A stretch of 64,000 bases of DNA from Colwellia ponticola (GTDB lineage Bacteria; Pseudomonadota; Gammaproteobacteria; Enterobacterales; Alteromonadaceae): assembly GCF_005885605.1 (NCBI RefSeq), contig NZ_SZVP01000002.1:186001-250000 (forward strand), given 5' to 3'. A program made the translations under genes and the position numbers. The notes below the pieces were generated by a model. It ran no database searches and was not told the origin of the DNA. It worked only from the letters and a program-made list of their open reading frames with translations. The first letter of the stretch is position 1; each line of letters opens with the position of its first letter. Shown here piece after piece: positions 1 to 10,343 of this stretch.

Positions 1-1139
1 AAGTCATTCTACTCGGCGATGCTGAAATCTATTATACCTTACAAGATTATGATCAAGAGTTTACTGAGCTCTTTCGAGTGTTAGCAGATTTTGATCGCCA
101 CCTCGATAAAACTGATAGTAACTTAATCGCTTTTGGTGAACTTATTAGGCTGCGTGCTACCAAAAATAATTACCCAGAGGTTAGTGACGATGCCGTATTA
201 GCTTTAGTACGTTACGCACTTAGACGAGGCGAGCATAAACATAAAATTTCAGCCAATATTGTCCAAGTGAATGATTTACTTGATGAAGCCAATTACTGTT
301 GGGAAAAACAAGGGGGTAAAGGCTTACTAACTTCAGAGCACATTGCTTTAGCGCAGGCAGCGAAAAAACGTCGCATTGGCCGATTAAGTGAAACTTGGCT
401 TAGCGAAATTAAAGAGCAACAAGTATTAATTAATACCGAAGGTGAATTTATCGGTAAGGTTAATGGCTTAACAGTACTTGAAATTGGCGATAGTATTTTT
501 GGTACGCCTGCTCGTATAACCGCAACGGTTTACGCTGGGAGTGAAGGGGTGACAGACATTGAACGCGAAGTAGATTTAGGTAAGTCTATTCACTCTAAAG
601 GCGTTTTATTGTTAACTGGTTATTTAGGGCATAAATATGGACAAAACTTTGCGGTAAGTATTTCTGCTAATATTGCCATCGAGCAGTCTTATGGCCATAT
701 TGATGGTGATAGTGCTTCTATGGCTGAACTGTGTGCGCTTATTTCTTCTATTACTTTATTACCAATAGATCAGAGCCTTGCGATAACAGGCTCTATTAAC
801 CAACATGGTGAAGTACAATCTATTGGCGGTGTGAACGAAAAAATAGAAGGCTTCTTTCAACTTTGCCAAGACAAAGGCTTAACGGGTAAGCAAGGTGTTA
901 TTATCCCGAAAACGAATGTCATCAACTTAATGCTTAATGATGAAGTGATTAATGCAGTATCACGTGGAGAGTTTGCTATACATGCTGTTGAAACTATTGA
1001 TCAAGCATTAGAGCTATTAATGAATGCCGAGGCGGGTGTTATCAGCAAAACAGGGCGTTATCCACGTAAATCAATTCATGGCTTAGCATTAGATAAGCTC
1101 GAAAAATTTGCCGATATACTGGCAGGCGATGACGAGTAA
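1..1139 (+). CDS. Lon-like ATP-dependent protease (LonH/YcbZ type), 3' part
   Basis: The frame is open from base 3 and has no start in the window, so the gene is cut at its 5' end. The GTG at 78 lies inside conserved AAA-domain sequence and is not a start. The first residues match the end of the AAA+ ATPase module of LonB/YcbZ-type proteases (GDAEIYYTL, then LFRVLADFDR). The C-terminal half is a family S16 protease domain: the Ser of the DGDSAS motif is encoded at 711-713 and the dyad Lys of GGVNEK at 840-842. The family degrades unfolded or regulatory cytoplasmic proteins; E. coli LonH/YcbZ is little characterised. A strong hairpin follows. Family assignment is firm, substrate unknown. Confidence 0.85.
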   Translation, partial: VILLGDAEIYYTLQDYDQEFTELFRVLADFDRHLDKTDSNLIAFGELIRLRATKNNYPEVSDDAVLALVRYALRRGEHKHKISANIVQVNDLLDEANYCWEKQGGKGLLTSEHIALAQAAKKRRIGRLSETWLSEIKEQQVLINTEGEFIGKVNGLTVLEIGDSIFGTPARITATVYAGSEGVTDIEREVDLGKSIHSKGVLLLTGYLGHKYGQNFAVSISANIAIEQSYGHIDGDSASMAELCALISSITLLPIDQSLAITGSINQHGEVQSIGGVNEKIEGFFQLCQDKGLTGKQGVIIPKTNVINLMLNDEVINAVSRGEFAIHAVETIDQALELLMNAEAGVISKTGRYPRKSIHGLALDKLEKFADILAGDDE

Positions 1140-1179
1140 TTGCTATTAGTTATATAATACCACTTAGCATAAAGTCAAA

Positions 1180-1214
1180 AATAGCACGACACATTGATAA
1201 CGTGTCGTGCTATT
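1180..1214 (+). terminator. strong hairpin after the Lon-like gene
   Basis: A perfect 13-bp stem (1180-1192 with 1202-1214) closes a 9-base loop, 41 bases after the stop codon. No T-tract follows, so it may act as a 3' end-stabilising or Rho-assisted terminator rather than a classic intrinsic one. Confidence 0.55.
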
Positions 1215-1327
1215 CCAATAAAGTAATAACCATTTGACTTAAGTAAAGTTAATCCAATTAATACAGACTCAGCAACAAACTTAACGCTAGCCAAGTGAGA
1301 TTATTTAGTGTTTATATTATAAAAACC

Positions 1328-1355
1328 TTGCCTACTCATCTGATCTCTGTATAAT
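1328..1355 (+). promoter_or_regulatory. sigma-70 promoter for deaD
   Basis: TTGCCT at 1328-1333 and a consensus TATAAT at 1350-1355 are separated by 16 bases. Transcription would start near 1362, about 480 bases before the deaD start codon. Confidence 0.6.
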
Positions 1356-1361
1356 GCGCGC

Positions 1362-1845
1362 CTCGATGATAGATTGAATGAACGTAATCTACTTTATTAG
1401 CCAATACTTAGTATTATCTAATAAATACTTAGTAAACTATTCAATCTACTGCTTAGTAATTCAACTAACACTAGCCTAAAAGTGGCTTACTTATACCTAC
1501 TAGCTAGCGCTATCAATGATAGTTATTAGCATAGTTTAACGGACGTATAAGTATATCGAAATGAGTGGGGTTTTACCGCCCAATAGACTTGCCAGCTGAT
1601 TCACTCCTAGAATTAGCAAGAAATGTAGCGTCAACAGAACGCTATGCGCCTAAAGTCTTCCTGGTGGTTTCCTCGTATATATTTACGCAGGTTAAGACTT
1701 AGCAATTTAAATCAATTGTTGTATGAGCACAGTTAATTAACTAATAGTTAACTTAGCGGTAGCTTTACCATTGGTTTTTATAATAACGCCCAAAAAGTAG
1801 TTACGCCCAAGTAATACGCCTGCCTTGCGAAGATGAAAATTATTT
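1362..1845 (+). promoter_or_regulatory. long untranslated leader of deaD
   Basis: No convincing gene lies between 1140 and 1845. If the promoter at 1328 is used, the deaD mRNA carries a leader of about 480 nt. It contains a short hairpin (TAGCG pairing with CGCTA around 1625-1644) and a long-range AAGTCTT/AAGACTT pairing (about 1654 and 1693). Long structured leaders are known on cold-shock mRNAs such as E. coli csdA and cspA. Here the same role is inferred from length and structure only. Confidence 0.45.
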
Positions 1846-3678
1846 ATGACCGATCAAAAAACTGAAACTGAAACTGTACCTGTACCTGTAGAATTTGCCT
1901 CTTTAGGCTTACCTGAAAACTTATTATCCGCTGTTCTTTCTATTGGTTTTACCTCTGCTACCGATATTCAAGCATTGACTATTCCACCTTTACTTGAAGG
2001 TAAAGATGTTTTAGGTGAAGCACAAACGGGTACCGGTAAAACAGCTGCGTTTGGCTTACCAGCGTTAGCAAAAATTGATACATCAATTAGAAAACCACAA
2101 TTAATGGTATTAGCACCAACACGTGAATTAGCCATGCAAGTTGCAGAAGCGATTGAATCGTTTGGTAAAGACATGAAAGGTTTACGTGTTGCTACTTTGT
2201 ACGGTGGTCAATCTTATGGACCACAATTTCAACAACTAGAGCGTGGAGCACAAGTTGTTGTTGGTACGCCGGGTCGCTTAATGGACCACTTACGTCGCAA
2301 AAGCCTTAAATTAGATGAATTACGTGTTTGTGTGCTTGATGAAGCAGATGAAATGTTAAACATGGGCTTTTTAGAAGACATTCAATGGATTTTGGATCAT
2401 ATACCAAAAACCAGCCAAATGTGTTTGTTCTCTGCGACTATGCCACCAGCAATTCGTAAAATTGCTAACCGCTTCTTAAAAGATCCAGAACACATTAAAG
2501 TGGCTGCGGTTAAAAAAGCAAAAGCTAACATTACTCAATACGCTTGGAAAGTGAGTGGCATTACTAAAATGACCGCTTTAGAACGTATTGCTGAAGTTGT
2601 TGAATACGACGCCATGATTATTTTTGTGCGTACTCGTAATGACACCGTTGATATTGCTGAAAAATTAGAGCGTGCTGGTTACCCAGCATTAGCACTTAAT
2701 GGTGATTTGAACCAAGCACAACGTGAACGTTGTATTGATCAAATGAAATCAGGTAAGTCTTCTATTTTAGTCGCGACTGATGTTGTTGCCCGTGGTTTAG
2801 ATATTCCACGTATTTCATTGGTTATTAACTATGACTTACCAGGTGATAATGAAGCTTATGTTCACCGCATTGGTCGTACAGGCCGTGCTGGTCGTGAAGG
2901 TACGTCAATTGCTTTTGTACGCCCACGTGAAATGTACTCAATTCGTCATTATGAGCGCTTAACATCGGGTACAGTACTTAACTACGATTTACCAAATATT
3001 CAAGAAATTGGTAAAATACGTATTGAGCGTACTCGCGTTGAAGTAGCAAGTATTATTGCTGATAAAGATATCTCAGCGATGCGTGAGATTGTTGAAGGTA
3101 TGGCTGCTGAATCTGAAGTATCGATGATTGACCTTGCGGCAGCGTTACTTTTCCAAAAGCAAATGAAGCAACCATTACAACCAAAAGAAGATCCTAAACC
3201 TCGTCGCGATGCTCGTGAACGTAACGACCGTGGTAGTGAGCGCAATGACCGCAATGACCGTAATAGTCGCGGCAATGATCGTAATAGCCGTAGTAATGAG
3301 AGCCGCAGAGATACACGTGGTGGTGACAACCGTAGCAACCGTGAAGAAAAACCACGTAAAGCTAAAGTGAACCGCAGCGATGTTGATTGGCAAACATACC
3401 GACTAGAAGTAGGTAAAGAGCATGGTGCACGTCCAGGTGATATCGTTGGCGCAATCGCCAATGAAATTTCTTTAGATAGCAGCTATATTGGTGCGATTAA
3501 CTTACATGATAAACACAGCTTTGTTCAATTACCTAAAGGTATTCCAACGGACTTGTTTAATCAATTAAAAGGTGTGCGTGTTCGTCGTCAACCGCTTGCT
3601 ATCACTACGTCAGATGAAGCGGTGGTTAATCAACCTCGTCCGGCTCGTCGTACTGAAAAAGCACCACGTCATAACTAA
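1846..3678 (+). CDS. deaD: DEAD-box RNA helicase DeaD/CsdA
   Basis: The 610-residue protein has the complete SF2 helicase core: Q motif near residues 15-42, AQTGTGKT (Walker A), PTRELA, the DEAD box, SAT and HRIGRTGR. The core is followed by a basic linker rich in Arg, Asn, Asp and Ser (about residues 450-505) and a DbpA-type RNA-binding domain (about 515-590). This architecture and length (E. coli DeaD is 629 residues) identify the cold-shock helicase that unwinds structured mRNA and assists 50S ribosome assembly at low temperature. The gene stands alone between a strong promoter with a long leader and an intrinsic terminator, which suits separate cold-responsive control. Confidence 0.95.
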   Translation: MTDQKTETETVPVPVEFASLGLPENLLSAVLSIGFTSATDIQALTIPPLLEGKDVLGEAQTGTGKTAAFGLPALAKIDTSIRKPQLMVLAPTRELAMQVAEAIESFGKDMKGLRVATLYGGQSYGPQFQQLERGAQVVVGTPGRLMDHLRRKSLKLDELRVCVLDEADEMLNMGFLEDIQWILDHIPKTSQMCLFSATMPPAIRKIANRFLKDPEHIKVAAVKKAKANITQYAWKVSGITKMTALERIAEVVEYDAMIIFVRTRNDTVDIAEKLERAGYPALALNGDLNQAQRERCIDQMKSGKSSILVATDVVARGLDIPRISLVINYDLPGDNEAYVHRIGRTGRAGREGTSIAFVRPREMYSIRHYERLTSGTVLNYDLPNIQEIGKIRIERTRVEVASIIADKDISAMREIVEGMAAESEVSMIDLAAALLFQKQMKQPLQPKEDPKPRRDARERNDRGSERNDRNDRNSRGNDRNSRSNESRRDTRGGDNRSNREEKPRKAKVNRSDVDWQTYRLEVGKEHGARPGDIVGAIANEISLDSSYIGAINLHDKHSFVQLPKGIPTDLFNQLKGVRVRRQPLAITTSDEAVVNQPRPARRTEKAPRHN

Positions 3679-3725
3679 TTAAAACTAACTAAACATTAAT
3701 TTATGTTAATAGTTTTACTATAAAA

Positions 3726-3748
3726 AAGCGCCTTTTGGCGCTTTTTTT
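3726..3748 (+). terminator. intrinsic terminator of deaD
   Basis: An AGCGCC/GGCGCT stem with a TTTT loop is followed by seven T residues. A-residues precede the stem, so it could also work in the opposite direction. Confidence 0.85.
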
Positions 3749-3876
3749 GTTTTTTGTTAGTAACAATCGGTTATTTAACCTAAAAAGCTAAATTTTTATC
3801 TCTGCTAGCTTGTTTGCTTAAGGCTTTATCTATTACTATAGAGGCACTTAATAACCTAGCCACTGACCTAAGAATA

Positions 3877-4311
3877 ATGCCCGAAGTCACCACTACTTTT
3901 AGCGAGAAAATACCCCATAATTTTGCTGTTCGTATTTATTACGAAGATACCGATGCAGGGGGGATAGTTTATTATGCCAATTATTTAAAATTTTTTGAGC
4001 GAGCTAGAACAGAGTGGCTTAGAGAAATAGGTGTCAGCCAAGAAGCATTTTTGCAACAAAAACTAGGCTTTGTGGTCAAAAAAGTCGATATGGAGCATCT
4101 TGCGTCAGCTAAACTCGATGATTTAGTGATGGTTCAATCACGCATTATACAGTTGAAACGGGCCAGTTTAGTGTTTCAACAACAAGTCATCAATCATGAC
4201 CAAAAAGTATTATGTACGGCGACAATACGCATTGCTTGCGTTGATTTAAGTCTACATAAACCCTGTGCTATACCCGAATTAATACTAGGAGCGTTTAAAC
4301 GTGTCAGCTGA
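3877..4311 (+). CDS. ybgC: YbgC acyl-CoA thioesterase, Tol-Pal associated
   Basis: This is a hotdog-fold 4-hydroxybenzoyl-CoA-type thioesterase with the family motif [16 protein letters not shown]; the Asp of DTD is the catalytic residue in homologues. It is first in the tol operon, as in most gammaproteobacteria. The frame is open from a TTG at 3814. I chose the ATG at 3877 because it gives 144 residues, close to E. coli YbgC (134), and removes an unconserved N-terminal extension; no strong Shine-Dalgarno supports either start. Its stop overlaps the tolQ start by 11 bases, indicating translational coupling. YbgC hydrolyses acyl-CoA in the cytoplasm and is linked to phospholipid metabolism. 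Confidence 0.9.
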   Translation: MPEVTTTFSEKIPHNFAVRIYYEDTDAGGIVYYANYLKFFERARTEWLREIGVSQEAFLQQKLGFVVKKVDMEHLASAKLDDLVMVQSRIIQLKRASLVFQQQVINHDQKVLCTATIRIACVDLSLHKPCAIPELILGAFKRVS

Positions 4312-4987
4312 AATCTCTATTTTAGATTTATTTTTAGAAGCAAGCATATTAGTGCAATTTGTTATGTTTATTTTACTTACCTTTTCTGTCGTGTGTTGGG
4401 CGATGATTTTTCAACGTCGGAAAATTTTACAGACCGCAGAGAACCAGTTAACAGTATTTGAAGATAAGTTCTGGAGTGGTGCTGATCTAGGTAAACTTTA
4501 CAGTGAAACCAGTGCCAAACCAGTAATACAAGGCGTTGAGAGTTTATTTGTTGCTGGTTTTAAAGAATTTGCCCGTTTAAGAAGTAGTCATATAGATAAC
4601 CCACAAGTCATTGTTGATGGTACCAACAGAGCGATGCGCGTTGCCTTATCTCGTGAAATTGATAGTTTAGAAACCCACTTACCTTTTATGGCTACCGTGG
4701 GCTCTATTAGCCCTTATATTGGTTTGTTTGGTACGGTATGGGGTATTATGAATTCATTTATTGCCTTGGGCGCAGTAAAACAAGCAACGCTTGCTATGGT
4801 TGCCCCAGGTATTGCTGAAGCATTAATCGCCACAGCAATGGGCTTATTTGCCGCTATTCCAGCGGTTATTGCGTTTAACCGTTTTAGTCATAAAGTTGAA
4901 AAGCTAGAAAATAGTTACGGTAACTTTATGGATGAATTCTCAAGTATTTTACAACGTCAATCAGCTACTGAGCAATCTACTAAATAG
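4301..4987 (+). CDS. tolQ: TolQ, inner-membrane proton channel subunit
   Basis: The 228-residue protein (E. coli TolQ has 230) has an N-terminal membrane helix (about residues 15-37) and two further helices (about 135-160 and 168-195) around a cytoplasmic loop, the MotA/TolQ/ExbB layout. TolQ forms a pentamer around TolR and uses the proton motive force to drive TolA, which supports outer-membrane constriction at division. The GTG start at 4301 lies within the end of ybgC and has an AGGAGC ribosome site about 7 bases upstream. The tolR gene follows after 9 bases. Confidence 0.95.
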   Translation: MSAEISILDLFLEASILVQFVMFILLTFSVVCWAMIFQRRKILQTAENQLTVFEDKFWSGADLGKLYSETSAKPVIQGVESLFVAGFKEFARLRSSHIDNPQVIVDGTNRAMRVALSREIDSLETHLPFMATVGSISPYIGLFGTVWGIMNSFIALGAVKQATLAMVAPGIAEALIATAMGLFAAIPAVIAFNRFSHKVEKLENSYGNFMDEFSSILQRQSATEQSTK

Positions 4988-4996
4988 GACGTTATT

Positions 4997-5422
4997 ATGT
5001 ACCAAAGAGTTAGGCGCCGCAAAGTGGCTGAAATAAATGTTGTTCCTTACATTGATGTCATGTTGGTGTTATTAATTATTTTTATGGTAACCGCACCATT
5101 AATAACACAAGGGGTAAAAGTTGATTTACCACAAGCAGAAGCAGAGCCGCTTGATGAGGACAGTAAACCTCCTTTAGTTGCGAGTGTTGACGCACAAGGT
5201 CGTTATTACTTAACGGTGGGTGCTAATGATAAAGAGCCAATGTCTGCAACAGAAGTCGCGGTATTAGTTAAAGCACATTTAGCTGTTGAACCTGGAACGC
5301 CGGTTGTGGTTAATGGTGATGGCGCGGTATCATACGACGCTGTTATACAGCTGATGGTGTTACTACAAACCGTAGCAGGTGTTCCGTCTGTTGGTTTAAT
5401 GACAGACTCGGTGGAGAATTAG
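4997..5422 (+). CDS. tolR: TolR, proton-channel and peptidoglycan-binding subunit
   Basis: At 141 residues it matches E. coli TolR (142). A single membrane helix (about residues 16-36) starts with VVPYIDVMLVLLIIF, whose Asp is the protonatable residue conserved in TolR/ExbD. The periplasmic ExbD/TolR domain follows. TolR sits in the TolQ pore and binds peptidoglycan when activated. The stop codon is one base before the tolA GTG start. Confidence 0.95.
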   Translation: MYQRVRRRKVAEINVVPYIDVMLVLLIIFMVTAPLITQGVKVDLPQAEAEPLDEDSKPPLVASVDAQGRYYLTVGANDKEPMSATEVAVLVKAHLAVEPGTPVVVNGDGAVSYDAVIQLMVLLQTVAGVPSVGLMTDSVEN

Positions 5423-5423
5423 T

Positions 5424-6386
5424 GTGACTGAGCAATCTACGGTACCTACTACAGCTACAGCAAGTAAAAAAAACACTGTGCCTTATTCTAAAGCGTTAGG
5501 ACTAAGTATTGCTTTACATGCGCTTTTAGTCATTGGTTTACTGGCGGGAGACTTTTCTTCCCCGCCTAAACCTAAGCCTACGCCAGCAAAGCAACCAGGT
5601 GAGCCGATTAAAGCCGTTGTTATTGATAAGGCAACACTTGATCGCGCAGTTAATAAAATAAAGCAACAAAAAACCGACCAGCTTGATGCAGAAAATAAAC
5701 GTATTAAAGCCGCTGAAAATCGAGCTGCCGAAGCTAAAAGGCGTCGCGCTAATGAAGAAGCTCGCATTAAAAAACTAGAAAAACAGCGTAAGATAAAAGA
5801 GCAAGAAAAAGTTAAAGCAGACGCAGAAGCTAAATCAGCTAAAATTAAAGCCGAAAAAGCCGAAGCAATACGTAAGAAAAAAGAGCAAGAAAAACAAGAA
5901 GCTGAAGAAGCCGCTGCCAATGCTAGATCTAAACGCTTACAAGAAGAGGCTGCAGCAAAAGAAGCAGAAGCATTACGTCTGAAAAAAATTGAAGAACGTA
6001 AACGAGCTGAAATTGCAGCAAAAGAAAAAGCGGCACAAGATGCTATGTTAGCACAACAAATGGCCGATGAAATGGCGCGTCGTAATCAAGCAAGAACGCA
6101 ACAGGTTATGACGGAAATAGAGCGTTACTCTGCCTTGATCACCCAAAGTATTAATCAACGTATGATTAAAGACCGCAGTACCATGGCAGGTAAATCGTGT
6201 CGGTTAACTATTACATTGGCGCCTTCGGGTTTTGTTATCAATGTTAAGATAGCTCAAGGTGATAAAGTGGTGTGTGATGCTGCGACCATCGCGATTGGTA
6301 AAGCCGGTAATTTACCCGTATCGAAAGACCCTGAAGTCTTTAAAGCAATGCGTAAACTGGCGGTAACGGTAATACCAGAATTTTAA
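5424..6386 (+). CDS. tolA: TolA, periplasm-spanning energy transducer
   Basis: This 320-residue protein starts at GTG 5424, with GGAG about 8 bases upstream. It has a cytoplasmic N-terminus, one membrane helix (about residues 24-43), a long Lys/Ala/Glu-rich helical domain II (about 75-225) and a compact C-terminal domain III containing two cysteines (in KSCRL and VVCDA), as in other TolA proteins. It is shorter than E. coli TolA (421) through a shorter helical domain. TolA links the TolQR motor to Pal and TolB at the outer membrane. Confidence 0.93.
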   Translation: MTEQSTVPTTATASKKNTVPYSKALGLSIALHALLVIGLLAGDFSSPPKPKPTPAKQPGEPIKAVVIDKATLDRAVNKIKQQKTDQLDAENKRIKAAENRAAEAKRRRANEEARIKKLEKQRKIKEQEKVKADAEAKSAKIKAEKAEAIRKKKEQEKQEAEEAAANARSKRLQEEAAAKEAEALRLKKIEERKRAEIAAKEKAAQDAMLAQQMADEMARRNQARTQQVMTEIERYSALITQSINQRMIKDRSTMAGKSCRLTITLAPSGFVINVKIAQGDKVVCDAATIAIGKAGNLPVSKDPEVFKAMRKLAVTVIPEF

Positions 6387-6462
6387 AATGACACTTTTAA
6401 AGTAATCGTTTTAAGATAACCTTTTTAAAGTAATAACCTTAAAGCCAGAATGTTAAGGTTAG

Positions 6463-7911
<1,449 letters not shown>

Positions 7912-7972
7912 TAATAAGATATGAAAAAACAATTGATTTTTAACTTAAAATTTCGAACAAAGGAAAAATAAA

Positions 7973-8518
7973 ATGCGCTTTAATAACATAGTAAAATGCT
8001 TAGCAATTGCTTTACCTCTTACCGTTTTATCAGCTTGTAGCTCAAACTCAGATACTGATGAGAACAGCCAAGTAGATACGAATGCTCAAGTGACTCAAAA
8101 TGCTCAAGAAGCACAAGATAGCGTACAAGTAACAGCTGCAAAACGTGCCGCTGAAATTGAAGAGCAAAAACGCCAAGAATTAGAAAATTTACGCTCTGAA
8201 CATATTATTTATTTTGATTTTGACGTGTCAAATGTTAACCAACAGTACTCTGCGGTACTAGATGCTCACGCAACATTTTTAAACGCTAATCCAGGTGTCA
8301 AAGTATTAGTTGAAGGTCACGCTGATGAACGTGGCACACCTGAGTACAACATTGCGTTAGGTGAACGTCGTGCTAAATCTGTAGTAACCTATTTAGAAAA
8401 CATGGGTGTTGAAGCTAGCCAATTAACGGTTGTTAGCTATGGCGAAGAAAAACCAATGATTAAAGATCGTAGTGAAGATGCTTTCACTAAAAATCGTCGT
8501 GCGGTACTGGTTTACTAG
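7973..8518 (+). CDS. pal: Pal, peptidoglycan-associated lipoprotein
   Basis: The lipoprotein signal peptide ends in the lipobox LSAC (Cys near residue 22). A hydrophilic linker leads to an OmpA-like domain (about residues 68-181) with the peptidoglycan-binding signature VEGHADERGTPEYN. The length (181) is close to E. coli Pal (173). Pal anchors the outer membrane to the cell wall and accumulates at the septum. AAAGGAAAA precedes the ATG. Confidence 0.95.
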   Translation: MRFNNIVKCLAIALPLTVLSACSSNSDTDENSQVDTNAQVTQNAQEAQDSVQVTAAKRAAEIEEQKRQELENLRSEHIIYFDFDVSNVNQQYSAVLDAHATFLNANPGVKVLVEGHADERGTPEYNIALGERRAKSVVTYLENMGVEASQLTVVSYGEEKPMIKDRSEDAFTKNRRAVLVY

Positions 8519-8543
8519 TACGTATTAGTACCTACTAAGATAT

Positions 8544-8592
8544 ACCTACTAAGAGGCACTATAGCTAGTAAACTATGTGTCTCTTAGTAGGT
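8544..8592 (+). promoter_or_regulatory. long inverted repeat between pal and cpoB
   Basis: Bases 8544-8559 pair with 8577-8592 (16 bp, one G-T wobble) around a 17-base loop. No T-run follows. An RNase III-type processing site or partial attenuator that lowers cpoB relative to pal is a reasonable guess. Confidence 0.5.
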
Positions 8593-8619
8593 AACTACAG
8601 TAATTAAATAGGTAACTAA

Positions 8620-9423
8620 ATGAAACTCAAAAAAGTTTTATTTGGCATGATGTTTACAGCTAGCACAGTTAGTGCGTTAGCTGTAGCTAAAGCGCCAGTG
8701 ATAGATGTTAACGCCAATGCTATTGACTCTGCCGCGTTAACTGAGCAGTTGAACACCTTATCACGTAAGTTAGACTCTCGTAATAAGGCACAAGTTAATA
8801 TCCAACGTCAATTGGACTCACTACACACAGAAGTTAATGAGCTTCGCGGTGTCACCGAATTACATAGCCACCAATTAAGCGAAGTATTAGCGCGCCAGCG
8901 AGAAATTTATCAAGAAATTGATAGACGCGTTAATGAAGTCATTGAGCTAACGGCTAAAACACCTCCCTCAGCTAGCAACATCAATACTGGAGTTAGCGTC
9001 GTTGCAGACAGTAGTGTAAGTACGACAAGTTACAGTGATAACCTTACTGAAAACGAAAGCTACGATCGCGCACTGAACTTAGTGTTAAAAGATAAAAGCT
9101 ATAAGCAAGCCATTATTGAATTTGAAGCCTTTAATAAAAGCTTTCCAGACTCTAGTTATGCACCTAATGCTCATTACTGGTTAGGTCAATTATTGTTTAA
9201 TCAAGGCGAACTTGACCAAGCTAACCAAGCTTTTGATGTGGTCGTTACTAAACATAAAGCCTCAACTAAGCGTCCTGATGCTTTATTGAAGCTTGCTATG
9301 ATTGCTCAAAAACAAAATAATAGCCAAAAAGCCATTACTATTTATCAACAACTATTAAAAGAATATCCAGATTCGACCGCGGGGAAACTGGCAAAACCTC
9401 GTTTAAGTAGTTTAACGAATTAA
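8620..9423 (+). CDS. cpoB: CpoB (YbgF), cell-division coordinator
   Basis: This is the last gene of the tol operon. It has a signal peptide (residues 1-24), an N-terminal coiled coil (about 40-110) that trimerises in homologues, a Ser/Thr-rich linker and three TPR units (about 145-265) with the YbgF signature YDRALNLVL-K-YKQAI-EF. The length (267) matches E. coli (263). CpoB links Tol energy state to PBP1B-dependent septal peptidoglycan synthesis in the periplasm. Confidence 0.93.
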   Translation: MKLKKVLFGMMFTASTVSALAVAKAPVIDVNANAIDSAALTEQLNTLSRKLDSRNKAQVNIQRQLDSLHTEVNELRGVTELHSHQLSEVLARQREIYQEIDRRVNEVIELTAKTPPSASNINTGVSVVADSSVSTTSYSDNLTENESYDRALNLVLKDKSYKQAIIEFEAFNKSFPDSSYAPNAHYWLGQLLFNQGELDQANQAFDVVVTKHKASTKRPDALLKLAMIAQKQNNSQKAITIYQQLLKEYPDSTAGKLAKPRLSSLTN

Positions 9424-9533
9424 GCCACTGATGAATCTGTTGCAATAATCGCCACTTTGTTGTGTATAAAACTAGCGTATTGCTGGGAAAGTATGCGAAC
9501 AGAAAATAATATTAAAAAAAACAGAGTTTATTG

Positions 9534-9570
9534 TTGCACTTGAAAAAATTATAAGTATTATATGCCCCGC
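9534..9570 (+). promoter_or_regulatory. stable-RNA type promoter of the tRNA-Lys array
   Basis: TTGCAC at 9534-9539 and TATTAT at 9556-9561 are 16 bases apart. A GC-rich discriminator (GCCCCGC, 9564-9570) follows, as is typical of stringently controlled tRNA promoters. Confidence 0.6.
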
Positions 9571-9596
9571 ACTGAAGCAGTAACTCAATGCAACGT

Positions 9597-9672
9597 CGGC
9601 CGTTAGCTCAGTTGGTAGAGCAGTTGGCTTTTAACCAATTTGTCGAAGGTTCAAATCCTTCACGGCCGACCA
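9597..9672 (+). tRNA. tRNA-Lys(UUU), copy 1
   Basis: This 76-nt cloverleaf pairs CGGCCGT with ACGGCCG in the acceptor stem. The anticodon loop is CTTTTAA (anticodon TTT), the T-loop is TTCAAAT, and the CCA end is encoded. It is the first of five identical genes. Confidence 0.97.
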
Positions 9673-9791
9673 ATTCAAATGTTAAGTATTGACTTACGCT
9701 TGAATAGCAAGACTCGTTATCGCAATCGTTTTAGCATAAGGCGTATTGATGAAGGTAATTGAGCAGTAAATTGAATATAGTTCGCTTGAAT

Positions 9792-9867
9792 CGGCCGTTA
9801 GCTCAGTTGGTAGAGCAGTTGGCTTTTAACCAATTTGTCGAAGGTTCAAATCCTTCACGGCCGACCA
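9792..9867 (+). tRNA. tRNA-Lys(UUU), copy 2
   Basis: Identical to copy 1 over all 76 nt. It is preceded by AGTTCGCTTGAAT, the same leader as copy 4, suggesting that the array grew by duplication of tRNA plus flank. Confidence 0.97.
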
Positions 9868-9903
9868 ATTCAAGAATATTACAATTTACTCAAATTATGC
9901 ATT

Positions 9904-9979
9904 CGGCCGTTAGCTCAGTTGGTAGAGCAGTTGGCTTTTAACCAATTTGTCGAAGGTTCAAATCCTTCACGGCCGACCA
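9904..9979 (+). tRNA. tRNA-Lys(UUU), copy 3
   Basis: Identical to copy 1 and only 36 bases after copy 2, so surely in the same transcript. Confidence 0.97.
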
Positions 9980-10153
9980 ATTCAAAACTTTAAGTAATAC
10001 TTATTGTTTTAATAAAAGTCTCCATAATAACTGTTATTATGATGATAGTTTATTGTAAAAGTTTTTTATATATCAGCTTATTTAGAGTTATTTATAGAAT
10101 ACTATTACCAATAAATAATGGAGCAAGTAAATAGAAAAATAGTTCGCTTGAAT

Positions 10154-10229
10154 CGGCCGTTAGCTCAGTTGGTAGAGCAGTTGGCTTTTAACCAATTTGT
10201 CGAAGGTTCAAATCCTTCACGGCCGACCA
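10154..10229 (+). tRNA. tRNA-Lys(UUU), copy 4
   Basis: Identical to copy 1. A 174-base AT-rich spacer separates it from copy 3, and its immediate leader repeats that of copy 2. Confidence 0.97.
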
Positions 10230-10267
10230 ATTCAACAACACTATTATTTACTTATCATTATCAGGAA

Positions 10268-10343
10268 CGGCCGTTAGCTCAGTTGGTAGAGCAGTTGGCT
10301 TTTAACCAATTTGTCGAAGGTTCAAATCCTTCACGGCCGACCA
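10268..10343 (+). tRNA. tRNA-Lys(UUU), copy 5
   Basis: Identical to copy 1. Its T-arm and 3' end form the beginning of the 108-bp tandem duplication that follows. Confidence 0.97.

Noticed and set aside
78..80. GTG as start of the first gene
   Set aside because: Conserved AAA-domain sequence continues upstream in frame to the window edge.
3000..3461. Antisense Arg/Ser-rich frame within deaD
   Set aside because: A composition shadow of the RNA-binding linker of DeaD.
5483..5920. Long antisense frame within tolA
   Set aside because: It mirrors the Lys/Ala/Glu repeats of TolA; no ribosome site and no recognisable protein.
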